A stretch of 64,000 nt of DNA from Tetrahymena thermophila SB210 (lineage: Eukaryota > Ciliophora > Oligohymenophorea > Hymenostomatida > Tetrahymenidae). The stretch's first letter is position 1. Every line of letters begins with the position of its first letter. The notes beneath the pieces were generated by a model, which was not told where the DNA came from, searched no databases, and worked only from the letters and a program-made list of their open reading frames with translations. A program made the translations under genes and the position numbers. Positions 11,062 to 25,800 of the stretch are shown piece by piece. Location of the stretch: NCBI RefSeq assembly GCF_000189635.1, contig NW_002476426.1, positions 1,426,001-1,490,000 on the forward strand. Direction: 5' to 3'.

Positions 11062-13592
11062 TTATCTTTTTTTGTTTATAATTATTTAGTTATTTATCTT
11101 TTTTGAACAAGGATTCTAATTAGTTAATTAATTTTAATTTTTTTAAATCTTTGTTTTCAAATTTTAGTGTTTTTAAAGCAACTCTACCTTAGTTTAGGGA
11201 AATAGTACTAAAGACGATTAATCAAATTAAATTACGCAATCATTACATATTACATATTAAGATTTCTTTTTGATTAGAGGAGCATGAATCATTGAAAAAA
11301 CAATAGAAAACTATTAAAGTTATATTTTATTCAAGTTGTTGACAAGTTTATATACCCAAAAAAGTAAATATCAAAAAATTAACATAAGATATCTGATTTA
11401 ACGTTAAAATAACTCAAACTACAGAGAGAATTGATTAATAGGTATAAGTCTTAGAAAGATAATTTTTTATACAATAGTGACGATCAGAATTTAATTTTAA
11501 CTTATAAATCTTTTATATGTGTTCACTAAAGACTTTTATTAAAATTTAATTATTTCTTTTAGCGCAGACTAATATAGAGTGCAATTATTCGCATGTTTGG
11601 CAAAGATATTTCCAATTAAAAGCTAAAATTTTTAAATTAGCTAAACAATACTTGTAACTTTGTTTTTATCCTCAATTTATGACTACATATTTATGATATT
11701 CCGATATTCAATTTTAATAAAAGTTAATTTCTTAAATGATTTATATTCAGTTAAAAAATGTTAAGCCAGACATAAAACAATTTAGTAAACCAATTTTAAT
11801 TTTAAGATAAGTAGATTTTAAATATTTTTAAATTAATAAACAAATAAATAAAAATAAAATTAAATCCTCTCTTCCTTATTGAAGAGTTACAGTTATTCCT
11901 ATGGACAATTGTAAGACTTTTAATTGAAAAAAGAGTACCTCTGAAATAAATAAATTTTTATTTCTCAATATTTTTTTGTGTTTTCATGTTTGAATATAAT
12001 TTGAATATAATGATGCATTTTACCTCACTTACTTACTGAAAATAATTAGATATATTAAAAAGATATGTAAAATTAACAAATAGATTTTTTATCTTTTTTT
12101 TAACAATTGGAGTTGCTTTTTTTAATGAATAACACTAGTTTTTTACTAAAAAAGCTTATTTTATTAAAATTTGGTTCTTGAAATCTCGTATTTAAGTTTA
12201 TTCGATGTATATATTGTAGAATTTATCTTTCATATTAAAAGCAAATAAGTCTTTTAGTGATTAATTTCAAAAAGTAACTCAAGGAGATTCTTACATCTCA
12301 AGTATTTTTGAATTTTATAAAGCAGGTAAAAAATAGTAAAAACCATTAATAGAACTGTAAGAAAATAAATAATAAGGTAATATTAAAGTATTAAATTTTA
12401 ATAAATGCTGTAGAAGATATATTTGATACTGTTCGCATATTTTTACTTCTGAATTTCTCTTTAAATTCTAGTTACTAGTTAATCACTATCAATCAATTAT
12501 TTTAGGATCAAAGAAAAACTTAGTTAATGAAATTAAATTTACTTGTCAAATCAATTAATAAATAACTAGAAGAAACAAGACAATTATTAAAAGATTAATA
12601 ATTAAACAACGTGTCTCACAAAATTAATTAAATAATTGTTTGATCTAAACATAATTATTTGATATAAATCCTATGATTGTGTACTTAATTGCTTTCTTTT
12701 AAATTTTAATATTTAAAAAGATTCAAAATTTCAAAATTTTTCATTCTCTTAACTACTACTAAATTTATTTTACTACTAATTAAAAAAGTTAATTTAAATG
12801 AAATTTTATTTAAAAATATTTTTTAATTAAAATCATTAAATAATTATTTCTTTCAATAAAACCTTCAAATAAAATTAAATCATAAAGCATCAAAACAAAA
12901 AAAATTAATGCAAAAAACTTGAAAAAAAATTATTAAACAAAAAGTAGTTGAAGCAATTTAAAATGCATAAAATAAAATATTCTCACCAAATTAACTGTTT
13001 AATATATTTTATTTAAGTGCTTTTTCCTTTATTTAAAACCTTAAAATAAAATTAAAGTTTTAAATTTTTAAAAAAACACAAAAAAATATAAAAATAATTT
13101 AAAGAAAAAAATAAAAATAAAAATTTAAAATACATAAAATAAATCATTTTTGAACAAATTAACTTTTTAATATATTTTATTTATTTAGATATTTTTTTCT
13201 TCTTTCGTTATACACTTCAAATTAAAAATAAATCCAAAGCAAAAAATTTGTAATTAGCAAGGAAAAGCTTAAATTTATATTTATAAATTTAAAGAAAAAA
13301 ATAAAAATTAAAAGATAAATATTTAAAATAAATTAGTTTAAAAAAGTTAATTTTTGAATATATTTTATTTATTCAGATAATTTAAATTTATAATAGAAAT
13401 AAATATAATAATTGAAAACATACTTTTAGACAAAATGAGCAAGATATATTTTAGAAGATTTATACCTAAAAATTTGACAATAAGAAGAGTTTTTAGAGAA
13501 AATCACCAAAAAATATATTAAATAGATTGATTCTTATATTATATATATTGGATTTTAGACAAGCAAACAAACATAAATAAATAATAGAAGAA
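11062..13592. other. Large divergent intergenic region
   Basis: About 2.5 kb of very AT-rich DNA between asparagine synthetase (-) and MCTS1 (+). TGA triplets are frequent on both strands, so no long ciliate frame survives. The stretch 12840-13380 repeats a loosely similar pattern of A-runs and TATTTTATTTA. It presumably contains both promoters; no element is recognised. Confidence 0.5.
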
Positions 13593-14153
13593 ATGTTCAA
13601 GAAAGTAGAAGAAGTTAGCAATTTAGTTCCCTTAAATAAATCAGCTTAAAAAAAGCTCAGGGAAAAAATATTAGAAAAATTCCCTAAAATTGAAGGTGTT
13701 TTAGAAGATTTTATGCCCAAAAAGGCTCAAATTAGCAGCACTAAATTCCACACTCCTGAACATAAATGGGAATTGTTTTGGGTTGATAAGTTCCCCATTT
13801 TCTTTAAGAACGATAAAGAAGATGATGAACTCTTCCCTACTTTAAGATTATTACACACTTATCCAGATATGCTTTTAAAATGTTAAACTGATTCTGGTGC
13901 TGTTAAATTTATTTTGAATGGATCTAATGTTATGGCAAAAGGTTTATAAACTCCTGGTTCTAATGTTGAGGAAGGTGTTGAGTATGGTAAGGTTGTTGCT
14001 ATATATGCCGATGGAAAAGAACATGCTATGGGTGTTGGAGTCGCTATCTTGAATGCCTAAGGAATTAAAGAAGCCGCTATGGGAGAAGCTATTGTTACAA
14101 AGCACGTAATTGGTGATGGTCTCTGGTTAATATAGGAACCTAAAAAGAAATGA
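13593..14153 (+). CDS. MCTS1: MCTS1 (MCT-1) PUA-domain translation factor
   Basis: A single exon of 186 residues, close to the roughly 181 of human MCTS1. It begins MFKKVEEVSN, like the human MFKKFDE start, and keeps MPKK, FPTLRLLHTYPDMLL, GAVKFILNGSNVMAKGLQTPG, VEYGKVVAIYADGKEHAMGVG and the closing DGLWLI. The N-terminal half is the pre-PUA domain and the C-terminal half (about residues 95-180) is the RNA-binding PUA domain. In other eukaryotes MCTS1 pairs with DENR on the 40S subunit to promote re-initiation and recycling of post-termination tRNA. The ATG is the first in frame after AT-rich leader. It ends KKK followed by TGA. In-frame TAA and TAG are glutamine. Confidence 0.96.
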
Positions 14154-15298
14154 ATAAAATTAATTGCAATAATTAACCATATTTAAAAATATAAAAAAGG
14201 AAAATACATAAATAAAGTTGTATATAATATTTTTGTTTTATTAAAATGAAATTTTATTTTGATTTGCTATACAACAATATTAAAATCATTCATAAAATAT
14301 ATTTTTTTCTAAAAATAAATTGACATTTTATAAAATTATCTGATCTTTATTTATTAGAGGTAGTCAGTCATAATTCTGAATTAAACTTTTAGAAAAAACT
14401 GCTTGTTAAAAATTTAACAATATTAAAAAATTCAATATCATTTAAATTTGTTTAAATTTATTTATCTACTGCAAATAATTTTATTTAAAATTCGTTCAAA
14501 AAATATTTTTTCTTAAACTGTTTATCAACATTTTACAAAAAATAAATAAAATTGGTAAATTTATGTTTTTTTTGTTTTTATTTAAAATTTTATAAATTTG
14601 TTGCATTCTTTTTATTCTTTTAAAATAGAAAGAGAAATTATCTTGATAAGGTAAAAATAACTACTTACTGATAATAATATTTTAGTGTAATTTTAACCAA
14701 GTAAACTAATAATTTAGTCAATTTATAAAAAACTGAATCATATTTAAATTATTTTTACACCATTTGCATTGATTTATCTTAATAAAGAATTTTTTGAATT
14801 CTTTAAAAAATTATTTTGGATGTAAAAGTAATTAATTATTTATCAAGACAAATAATGCAAGTGTTAAATGGAAATAGGTTAATTACATTAATTACACACT
14901 AATTATAATCATAAGTAGTCTGTAATTAAATAATTAAAACTAAAAATATAGACTCTCGATGTAATCTTTTTTAAACAGAGATAGGTGAGTTATCTTGAAT
15001 TTTTTTTTAGTTAAATATAAACCAAATGTATTTTATATTATAATTAATTAACTTTATATTATATATATATATATATATACAAATCAGCTGTTTGTTCTTT
15101 TGATTTGTAAAAGAAGTGAATAACTGAATCTAAAATATATCTTAAACAGATTGATAATTAATATTAAAATTTATATAATTTATAATTAGTAAGTAAGTAA
15201 GCAAGCAGACAGGCATACTTTGTCTTTCTATCTATCTAATACAACCTATAATTATACAGATCAAGATAGGCAGGATTTATAAATTCATTTTACTTTAA
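14154..15298. other. Intergenic between MCTS1 and the histidine kinase
   Basis: About 1.1 kb of AT-rich DNA with (AT)n near 15061 and short AAGT and CTAT tandem runs at 15185-15240 just upstream of the kinase start. It probably holds the kinase promoter. No gene is seen. Confidence 0.5.
15061..15079 (+). repeat. (AT)n microsatellite
   Basis: A perfect alternating AT run of 19 bases in the flank upstream of the histidine kinase gene. Confidence 0.95.
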
Positions 15299-18200
15299 AT
15301 GGCGGATGTAAGTAATAAGAAAATTAAGAAGAATTTTGAGGTAAATGAGGTAATGAATGTCTTCACTCTTAGATTCTTTGATAAAAACATTTAGAGTCAT
15401 TACTAAAAAAATTAAGAACGGTAACTAATAATAAATCGGAAAGTCCTTAAAGGTGGTCTCTTCCTTATAGGGTTAGGGTTTTTTATAGATAATATTTTAA
15501 TTGATTAGAATATAATCAAAAGTATCCAAATTAGTAGTATTCTTATCGTAGCCAGCATTTGCCTTTTTGTATTTGAAAGATTCATTTTAAGATATTTTAG
15601 TTTAATAATTACGATAATATGCATCACAATAACAATTATAGACTTATCATAAAATGATAACATAAAGGATATAGATCTTATTTATGAACATTTATGGGTA
15701 GTGTACAATAAAGGAATTATTTTAATGACACATGTAATTGTTGCTCTAAGCTGTGTTCCTGAATGGTACTATAGAACAGCAATCCTTGCTAGTTCTACTC
15801 AATTCATATTCATTGGATAATTTATTATAAATTATTATAACAACTGCATCTAAATTCAAGTAATATTTTTTATAGCAGTAGCAAGCTTTTATTTTGAGGA
15901 GAAAAGGGCTAAAAAAATGTATTATAGAAAGTAGATGAAGAAAAAAGAACTGGAAAGTTGGAAGCTTATGCTTGATTAAATTGTTCCAGTCTCTGTATTT
16001 GTTGTAAATAAAGAATCCTCTCAAATTAATTAAAATTCTAATACTACAACTCAGCCAATAAGCTAAACAAATATAATACCATAAAATATCAATTTAGATT
16101 AAGTTATAATGTAAAGTAAAATGAACATAGAGTTTATCAATAAAACTTGCTTAAAGACTTTCGATATATAATCAAAAGAAGAATTTTAACAGAAATTGAG
16201 GAAAATTTTAGTTAAAAAGCGATATACATAAAAGCATCATATAAACTTGAAGGATATCAAAATTGAAACTCCATCAAATTAAAATTAATTGATTGTGAGT
16301 CCTCTATTTAAAAGAAGTCCAAATTCATAAAATTCTTTATACCGTTAGGATATTTCCCTGAGAACATTTAATTACAGAAAAAATATTTAAGATTTAGAAA
16401 CTTACAGTAAAAACTTATTTAAGATTATAGAATAACTGAGAAATCCTAAGTAAAAGCTTTAGCTGCCAGTTTAATAAAATTCTATGAAAATAAATTTATA
16501 AGCTGATAGCATTAGCAGTAAATCAAATAACAACACTTTTTAAATACAAAATATACATCATGCAAATAATAGTAATAATTATCAACTAGATATGACCAAT
16601 ACATATGATAATCAAATAAATCAGAATCCTCATTTAAAGCAGCATTAGTATCTGAATTGCAAGTACATTACTTATATCAATTCTATTTAAAATGGAAGTA
16701 ATAAATAAAAAGAAAGAAAAATACAATACTATGATATAAGACTAATTGAAGCTGCATGGAACGGAAAGGATTCAATAATTGGAGTAATCACTGATGTCTC
16801 TGAGCAAGTCATGGCAGAAAGAAAATAAGAAATGATGTCATACAAAAACTCAGTCATGAATACAATTACTCATGATCTGAAGACTCCACTTAATGGAATT
16901 TAACTTATTTTAGGAAGTTCTCTTGAGGGTAACAAAACTTAAAAGAAAGAGCTTAAAGAGTCTATAAAAAATGCATTGGTGCAAGGTCATTTACTAGAAT
17001 CTCGAATAAATGATTTATTGGATTACTCTAAATTAGTGCATGCGGTAGAAGACTCATCAGATGTTAAAGTTAATATAGATAGCTTTGATATAAATGAGTC
17101 GATACTGTTTTGTTTATCTTTATATAAATAATCAGCTTGCAAAAAAGGAATAAATATCTTTTTTAATGATATAAATTTAATTTTATAGCCACCAGGCACA
17201 AAATTTCCTGTACTTATTAGTCATAACGATAAATAGCGATTTCAGTAAATTTTAATAAATCTAGTTGGAAATGCCCTTAAATTTACTTTTTAAGGTTATA
17301 TTAAATTATAGACTGAGGTTTAAAGCCCAAATGAGTTATAAATATCTGTAGTTGATACAGGTATCGGCATGCCTCAAAGTCTTAAGATTAATTTACAAGA
17401 CAAATCATAGAATTTTTAATTTGAAACAAGGTAGCCAGAAAAGAAAAATATGAGACATGGTAATTTTTTTAATTTTCATTGTGATTTTTTTAAATTAATA
17501 TTTTTGAAATTTTTCTTTTTTTAATATTAAATTGAATCTAATTTAATAGGAATCGGACTTGGGTTAGATGTAAGCAAAAGATTAATTAGATTGATAACTA
17601 AAGAAGATAGCTTAAGTGTTAATTCTGAGTAAAATCTAGGTACAACAATTACATTTAAAATGTTATTAAATTATGAAAATCCAGTATCTAAATAAATTTT
17701 AAACACAAATAATGAATAAAATAATTAAAGCTCAATCATTTCTTCTGTATAAATTTCAACAGAAAAATCAGCTTCCTTAAATTCAAACTATCATCTTGTA
17801 CCAATGTTTAATACTAAATTTATTGATAAAACTTAGCAAAACACTACTTTAAAGATTATGATAGTAGATGATACTAGTTTTAATATAATAGCTTTACAGA
17901 ATTACATTCAAAAAATACTTTAAGGAAAGTGTATAATTGATGTTGCCTATAACGGCCTGCAGGCTATCAATATTTATAAAAAAAGATTATAAGAGTAAAG
18001 AAAGAAACATCCCTTCTAATAAATTGTATTTTAAGAATCTGAGCTTCATAATAAATGTGATGTAAGTGAGTTTGAAAATTCTTATTTATCTGATAATATT
18101 GTAAATGATATCAATTGTTCAAGTGAAATGAACAGCTAAATTTGTGAAAGATACAAAAAAATGAGTTCATTAGGAAGAAAAGAAAATTTTAATTTAAAAA

Positions 18201-18466
18201 GCCCTTACGATACTATTTTTATGGATATAAATATGCCAATAATGGATGGATACTAAGCAATTACAACAATAAGAAACCTAGAAAAAAGCTGCGGTATGGA
18301 ATACCCATCTTTCATAGCAGTAGTAACAGCGTTTGGAGAAGAATGTGATAGATAAGATAGTATAAATATAGGTGCAAATTACCATATAACCAAGCCATTA
18401 AAGCAAGAATAATTAAAACTAATACTTGATTGCTGCAAAAATTAACAAATTCAAAACTAATTATGA
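15299..18466 (+). CDS. Membrane-bound hybrid histidine kinase with receiver domain
   Basis: Two exons (15299-17459, 17550-18466) encode 1025 residues. About five or six hydrophobic helices occupy residues 45-200. A linker of some 300 residues follows, possibly a degenerate PAS domain (LDQIVPVSVFVVNKE). HisKA carries the phospho-accepting His in TITHDLKTPLNG near residue 525. The ATPase domain has the N box LINLVGNALKF (about 653), G1 DTGIGMP (about 686) and, across the intron, G2 GIGLGLDVSKRL. A C-terminal receiver has acidic residues in IMIVDDTSFN (about 824), the phospho-acceptor Asp in FMDINMPIMDG (about 946) and the conserved Lys in KPLK (about 1001). The receiver is stretched by an insert of roughly 60 residues before the phospho-acceptor strand. 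It therefore probably autophosphorylates and passes phosphate to its own receiver. The signal is unknown. Confidence 0.93.
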
Positions 18467-19839
18467 AATTAAAAATGATATAAAAAATAAAAACTGCTAC
18501 AAAATAATTTATTTAAATTATAAAAAGCAAACTAATTAATTAACAATTCAAATAATAAAATGTGATTAAATCAATCATATTTTTATTAAATTTTATTAAG
18601 GAGTAAACATATTTAATATTTATTCAATATAATTATAATACTTATTTATCATTAATTAAATTTGTTTATATATTTATTTATTATCAAATAAAATAAGCTT
18701 AAGTTAAAAAGATATTAAAAATCTACTAAAATCAATTTATATTTGGTGTTAGATAAATACTTAATTATTTCTAAAATTTTAAAAAAATTTTATCAAAAAT
18801 ATTTGAGATACAAAATAAAGTTAGACAATGTCAATAAGAGCAATTAATTTTTAATCAAATATAAGTAAGAAAATTAATTTATAAAAAGAATCAAAAAGCT
18901 TCCTAGTTTGAAAAATTTAATTATCTAATTTCTCAACAAATAAAACTTACATTTTTTATAAATTTAAAGAATTAATTATAACTTTAACATAAACATTTAA
19001 ACATTTTTTAACTTCAAAAGTTACTTTTCCATTTAAAAATATTTTAATTATTTTATTTATTTTTATGCTTTTAAAATGAATAAATAATGAAGGGTAAAAA
19101 ATAATATAATATTTTAAGTTTAAATACTAAATAAAACATTTGAGGAGAAGAAGAAAAAAATAAATAAAACGATTTCTGAATATTTTAAGTGTTAATAAGT
19201 TCAATCAATACATATTCAAGAAATTTTAGAGAAGAGTTTTACGCTCTAAGCATAAAATCAGTACACCTGTTATAAATTAGATTTTAAATTAACAAACATA
19301 TTTTTTAAATTATTTGTTTTAATTTTGATTGAAAAAATATTTGAAATTAGTTTTAATAAGCAATTAATTATTTAATTAAAACAAATTAATTTAAAAAAAA
19401 AAAGAGTTAAATTTAAGAAAAAATAAATATTTAAATTTAAAAAATCTTCAATACAAGAAAATAAAATAATTTAATTATTTGATTTATTGCTGTTTAATTA
19501 AATTCTTTAAAATTTGCATAGCTTATTAGATTATAATTCATAAATACTTATAATATATGAGTCTTTTTTTTTAAATTATTTTTGATAACTTGAAATAAGA
19601 ATTTGAGATTATTTAATTTTTTTATATTTTTAAGATTCAAATCTTAGTTGATTGATGCTCATTACATACTAGATAGACTCTATTTGATTATTGAATATTT
19701 CTATTTACATAATAATTTACTTAATTAATTATCATCACATATGTTTTTTTGATTTCTAAAATTTACAATTTATAAAATTTGTATTAATAAGATTATAAAT
19801 TAAGTAGAAAAGAATAAAAATATCAATCAGACTCATAAA
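18467..19839. other. Intergenic, very AT-rich
   Basis: About 1.4 kb between two plus-strand genes. It presumably holds the 3' flank of the kinase and the promoter of the KATNIP-like gene. No coding frame, RNA or repeat unit of note was seen. Confidence 0.5.
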
Positions 19840-22800
19840 ATGTCTCTCCGTTCAGGATCTAACCAGAAAAGGCAAGCTGCTTAAGAATAATACAATTAGG
19901 AGAGAGGTATATTGATAAATTTAGACTGAATATTGATGAATCTAATATATTTTGTGAAATAAATGATATTTTTAATATATTAGGGTTTGAAACTTTTCTT
20001 TAAGGAGCTAATCAATAAAGGTTATAGCAAAAAAAATAAATAGAAAAAAATGACCAAAGGGCTTTAAGCAAAGACAGAAAAAAATGGCAAGATTTATAGG
20101 ATTAGGCAGCTAGTAAGCAAAATTAACAGCAACAATAGCAATAGTAGTAAATTAAGGTAGAAAAAATAATTCATGAAGAATAATTTAATAAAGTTATAAT
20201 ATGATTAATAGGGCGATGCTCAAAGATAAAAATGGAATAAAATACCTCCATCTAAAGAGGAATACATGAAAGAGGCAAAAGTAATTAAGAAACATTTTTA
20301 GCTTATGAAAAAATATGTTCATTTTGTATTATGACCTAAAATTTTGTTTTATTTGTAAATTATTGGATAGAAATTTATAATTATTTAAAAAGGTAAAGCA
20401 TTAATAGTAGTTTGATAAAAACGATGGGGAGTAAATAATGAATTATCTTTAAACAATGGATAAAGCAGAATTAGAGATGTTAAGATAAAGTTTAGTGGTG
20501 CAAAATAACAAAAATTAAAAAAAAGGAGATTAACACTCTTCACCTAATAAAGCTATGATGGTAGAAGAAGATGAAATTTTAAAGCAATATTAATATAGCT
20601 AAGATGATGAGTAAGAATATGAAGATTTAGATAAATATAAAGAAGAAGGATATGATAATATTGAAGAAGAAATTGAAGAAAATACAGGAGAAAACTAAAG
20701 CGAATTATATTAACCTAATTTTAATGAAAGATCATATCACACATAATACTAAAATAATAAAAAGTAAATAAGTCAAAAAGCTAGACCAATATCAGCAATA
20801 TAAGCAAGTAGTAATACATATAATTCTTAACCAAATCAAAATTTAAAAAATTATGAATCTCATCGTAATTTTGTTACTAGAGATTCAAGAAATCAGTCAG
20901 ATGAAAAGGCAAATTAGAGAGAAATAGTTTACAATGAAGAAACAAAATAATTAAATAGTAATCCATTTAGTATGAAATCAGATGGTAGGAGATTATCTGA
21001 AAATTTTTAAAATCAAAATAAAAAATAAACAGAAGATTTTTAAGATTAAAATGAGCCAGTCTACACAAACATAGTATATTAGCAAGTAACTTACTATTTT
21101 ATTTTATTAATAAGCAAAAAAAATGTAAAAATATTTATGTATAGTAAAGAAAAAAAGAAGCTTAGACAGTTAAAAATTAAGATAGAGATAAAGATTTAGA
21201 AGATATTGTTATGAAGCTTTCAAAAATGAACTAAGGTACAAGACAGGAGTTAGTAACTTTGATTGATAAAATAGGTAATGGTGAATTAGATGTAAGTGCA
21301 ATCAAAAGTCTGTTGTTTATGTAAAATAATAATTCTAACTAATCTATCAACACAAACAAGAGCTAATCCGTTAAGGATCAAAGTTAGCATGGCAGAGTTT
21401 AGTCTTAAAATTATTAATCATCAACTGATTAAAAGGAAAAGCCTCCTTAATAAAAACCAGTATAAAATAAATTTAAAAATTATCAAGACGATATAAGTGT
21501 TAAGAGGGATTTATTTGGTGAGGAAGAAGCTAAGCCAGAAACTATTAAATTTTCTAGAGATCAATTTAGCATTTCACTTGCCAAAGGACTCCTTCAAAAT
21601 ACATAAGAATTAGAAAAGACGCTTAATTTAGGCAATGATGATTCTAATAAATAAATTTAAAAAGTTTCATTCACAGATCAATAAAGTAATTAGCAAGTAA
21701 AGTTAAAGCCTTAGAAAGTTATTGAAAAACTTGAAGAGACTTAAAACTCAGTAAGAGCTTAAAAATAGAAAAACTAAGTATCATATTAAAATCAAGACGA
21801 TAATAGCCGTTATTAATAGAATGAATAAGATTATAGCTATAAAACAAATTAAAACGATATTGGAAAATAGCAAAAATCAGAAATCAAGATTAAAGAACCT
21901 AATTTAAGCGAAGATGAGTACTTTGATGAAGATGATTTAGATGATGTACCTATTAATTAGAATTTTTACAATAAATTAAACAAAAATAAGCTTAAAGATA
22001 CTCTCTAATTAAAGAATTAAAAGGAGTAGATAATTCAGTTAAGTGATCAAAAAAAACCTAATGAGGAATTAAATAGCGAAAGGTCATTAAAGAAATAGGA
22101 ATCAAAATAATCTTAAGATAATAAAACTTACAATTTATCTAAAAATAGGGATAAAATTTAATAAATTTAACTAAAAGATATTAAAGAATAAAAGGGAGAA
22201 GTTTTTATTATCATAAGAGTAATATCTACTTGGGGATCTGCTCATTTGGTAGGTTTAACTGAAATAAAAGTAATTTAAAAAATTTTAAATCTAAATTAAA
22301 GAAATAAAATATTTTATTAAGGTTTATGACGAAGAGGGTTGCAATATAAAGATAAAGCCAGAGGATTTAATGATAGAAGGAGGTCTTTAAACTAGTTCAA
22401 GAAATATTTATAGAATATGTGATGGCGTTTATGATACAATTGATTCTGAACATATGTGGCTGGGTACTATGCCTGACCCTCCTAAATGCATGGAAATAGG
22501 AATTAAATTCAAGAGCAGTAAAGGCATAGGTGCACTTAGAGTCTGGAATTACAATAAAAGTTTGATAGATAGTGTTAAAGGTATTAAGGAAATTGAGATT
22601 ACGAGAAATAATAATTTAATCTGGGTTGGCTAAATCAAAAAAGGAATTGGAAAAGAATCTGAAAATTATGGGGACTTGATAAAATTTAAAGAAGATATTG
22701 TTTTAGATGATGAAAAAAAAGTTTTTCGAGTAAGCTAATAGCAGGGCGTGGTTCCTACAAAACTTAGTGCTAATATACCTAAAGATATAAAAAGTAGTAA

Positions 22801-25800
22801 ATAAGAAGAAAAACCTCCTGTGACTGAATCACTTAGCAAATTACCTCAGAAGAAAACAATTACTCCTTTGTAAGACGATGCTGATGTAAGCAAACAAGGA
22901 AGACATAGAGGAAGTAATCTTAATTCACAATCCTCAAGTACAACTCCCTAAGCATCATCTAGAATCAGATCTGCTCAGCAAAAACCATAGCCCAATTCGT
23001 AATCTAAAGATAACGATGAGCTTGATTCATAGCAGTAAATTTAATAAGATAAAACCTAAAAAAAGAGTGTTGTTAAAGACACAGAAGTAGATACATTATC
23101 TAAAGCACTGCAATCTAAGAATCAGGTATAAAAATCTGGCTCTATAATTGCAAGAACAAAAAATGAAACTGCAGTAACCAGTAGCAATACAAGCCTTTCA
23201 GGATAATCTAAATTAATAGGAGCATCTAGTTTCGAAACTTCAAAGAATAAACTTAAACTTGATGATAATAAAACTCCTAAATCTTAAACAGGTTCTGGTA
23301 AGACAACTCCTTCAAATGCTTTGCTGAATTCAATTAATTAAACATCTACAGAACCTAGTGTAGACCCTGCTTCTACAAGTAAAATCACTAAAAAAGGTCC
23401 AAAGGTTTTAAATGTATTTGAGGAAAAGCAAAAAGGTTAATAAATAAGCTCCTAAAGCTCTCTAAAAGACCCTTATCACAATGAAAGCCCTATATAAAAG
23501 AGAACAAATAGAATTGAATTCAAAGAAGATAGAATTGATTTGAACGAAGAAAAAAGTGATATTTAAATTTTTAAAAAGCTTGACTAAAATTAAACAGATC
23601 ATGAATTAAAAGACCCAAAGAAAAAATCAAGCGATGAAAGCAGCAGTGGCAAAGTGGATGATTTTATGGAGAATGTGAAATTTTTTAATGCAACCCATCA
23701 AGGTAGATTTTAGCCTGCTGAGAGGGAAAGAATACTTTAAAATTAAGCACAAGATGTTTAACAAGCTGTTAAGTAGACGCTCTAGAGTTTGAATCCATTC
23801 TTTTAATAAAATTTAGGCAAAAAGGGAATCGAGGATGATATTTAATTTAAATCAGAAGATGACAGTGGAGATTATAGTAAAATCGATGTTTTCATGAAAT
23901 AGAGCTCAAAGTTATAATAATAGCTAACTGCAAGCATCTAAAGAAACAATTAAGAAAGACAATCTTAATAAAATAAATTATCTAAACCTATTTTGCAAGA
24001 TGAAGATTCTCTTTTAGATCAAATTCTGAGGGAAGAAAACCAAAGTAATTTAAAAATTTAATAATGAGAAAATAAATTTATTATTTTCAAATAGGTGATG
24101 AAAAAGATTATCAAAAATAGTAGAAAATATTTGCTCCAAAAAGCCCTCAAGTGGAAAAACCAAACATCTTTTAAGAAAATAAGTAAATTGAAGCACCTCT
24201 CTAGACTTAAAACTAAGATATTTCAGCAAATTTAGATGACACTCGTCAATTTGAAAGGGAAATGAATAAGCTTTTAGAAAGTAAAAATAGTCCTTTCATG
24301 GGAGATATATTAAAATCTGTACAAAAAGAAAACAGGTAAATTGAGTAGTAAAATTTATAAATAAACACATAGCAATTTTAAATTCCTATGTTGCCTGAGG
24401 GTAAAAGTATAAAAATTGAAATTTATACAACATGGGGTGATAATTACTATGTTGGGTTGACTGGAATAGAATTTTTCGATAGCAAAGGAAATTTAATTCA
24501 GATAAGCAATCCAAAGAAATAAGTAAAAGCAGATCCTAGTGATATTAATATTTTACCAGAATATGGAGAAGACCCACGTACATGCGATAAGCTAGTAGAT
24601 GGTGTTTACCTCACTTGCGATGATTTGCATATGTGGCTAGCCCCTTACTAGTAAGGGAAGATAAATTACTTATATATAGACTTTTTATCAGTTCAAAAAC
24701 TATCTATGATAAGAATATGGAACTATAACAAATCACGTATTCATTCATTTAGAGGAGCTAGAGATATTAAAATTTTACTTGACGATGTTCCCATATTTGC
24801 TGGATCAATATAAAGAGCATAAGGTATATAATACTATGCTCCTCAAGACTGTGAGTATATTATGTTTACTGATAATGAGTCTATCATATAGTAGATAGAA
24901 AACAATGATTGGCTTAACAGATATTAGCTTACTGAAATAGAAGAAGAATAAAATGTTATTGATAAAATGATGTAAACTTAATCTCTTCAAAGACCAACTA
25001 CAGGAAACAATTACAATACTAACTCATAAACAAGTTTATCTTCTTAACCTCGTTCTTAAACAGGCAAAGATGGGCGTCCTATAACATCAGCAAAGACTGG
25101 GATAAATTAAATTACAAATCAGTAAGTTATTTATTTATTGATTGCATTTAACCAAAATAAATTAATTATTTTTTATAATGTATGATTAAATTCAGATAAA
25201 AAGGTGATGATTTGAATAAGAAACTAAATACAAAAGCAAATTAAATTATAGAGTATCAAATGAATTAAGGGACATAGAAATCTTTAAAAAGAGGAGTAAT
25301 TAATTGAAATTTATCATAAAAGCTAATTTATTTAAATTAATAAAAAGATTAAATGCCAAAAAATAAAAATTTTCATTCATAAATCATGGGAAGATAAATT
25401 TTATGTCGGCTTGACTGGTATAGAAGTATATGGTAAATTATTACATTAAAATTAAGCAAGCAAAGATAATAATTATCATTTAAATTTCATTTTAAAGATG
25501 AATATGGCTAAAAAATACCTTTGAAGGAGAGCTAATTAAAAGCTAGACCAAAGGACTTGAATGAGATATCAGGATACCATGGTGATCAAAGGACTTTGGA
25601 TAAGTTAATTGACGGTGTAAATTTAACCACAAATGAAAAGCATATGTGGCTTGTATAACTCTTAGAGTAGCCTTAAAATTATTTATAAATTGATTTTATG
25701 GAAGAGAAAATCATTTCTGGAATAAAAATATGGAATTATAACAAATAACAAAGCTATAATGACTGCAAATCTGTAGATTAGTATAGAGGTGCAAAAATTA

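Noticed and set aside
11062-13592. Possible gene in the largest intergenic gap
   Set aside because: TGA triplets are frequent on both strands, so no frame of useful length remains; no RNA gene was recognised.
15460-15485. GGGTTAGGG-like telomeric motif
   Set aside because: Only two units, and inside the coding sequence of the histidine kinase; not a telomere or a chromosome-breakage site that I can support.
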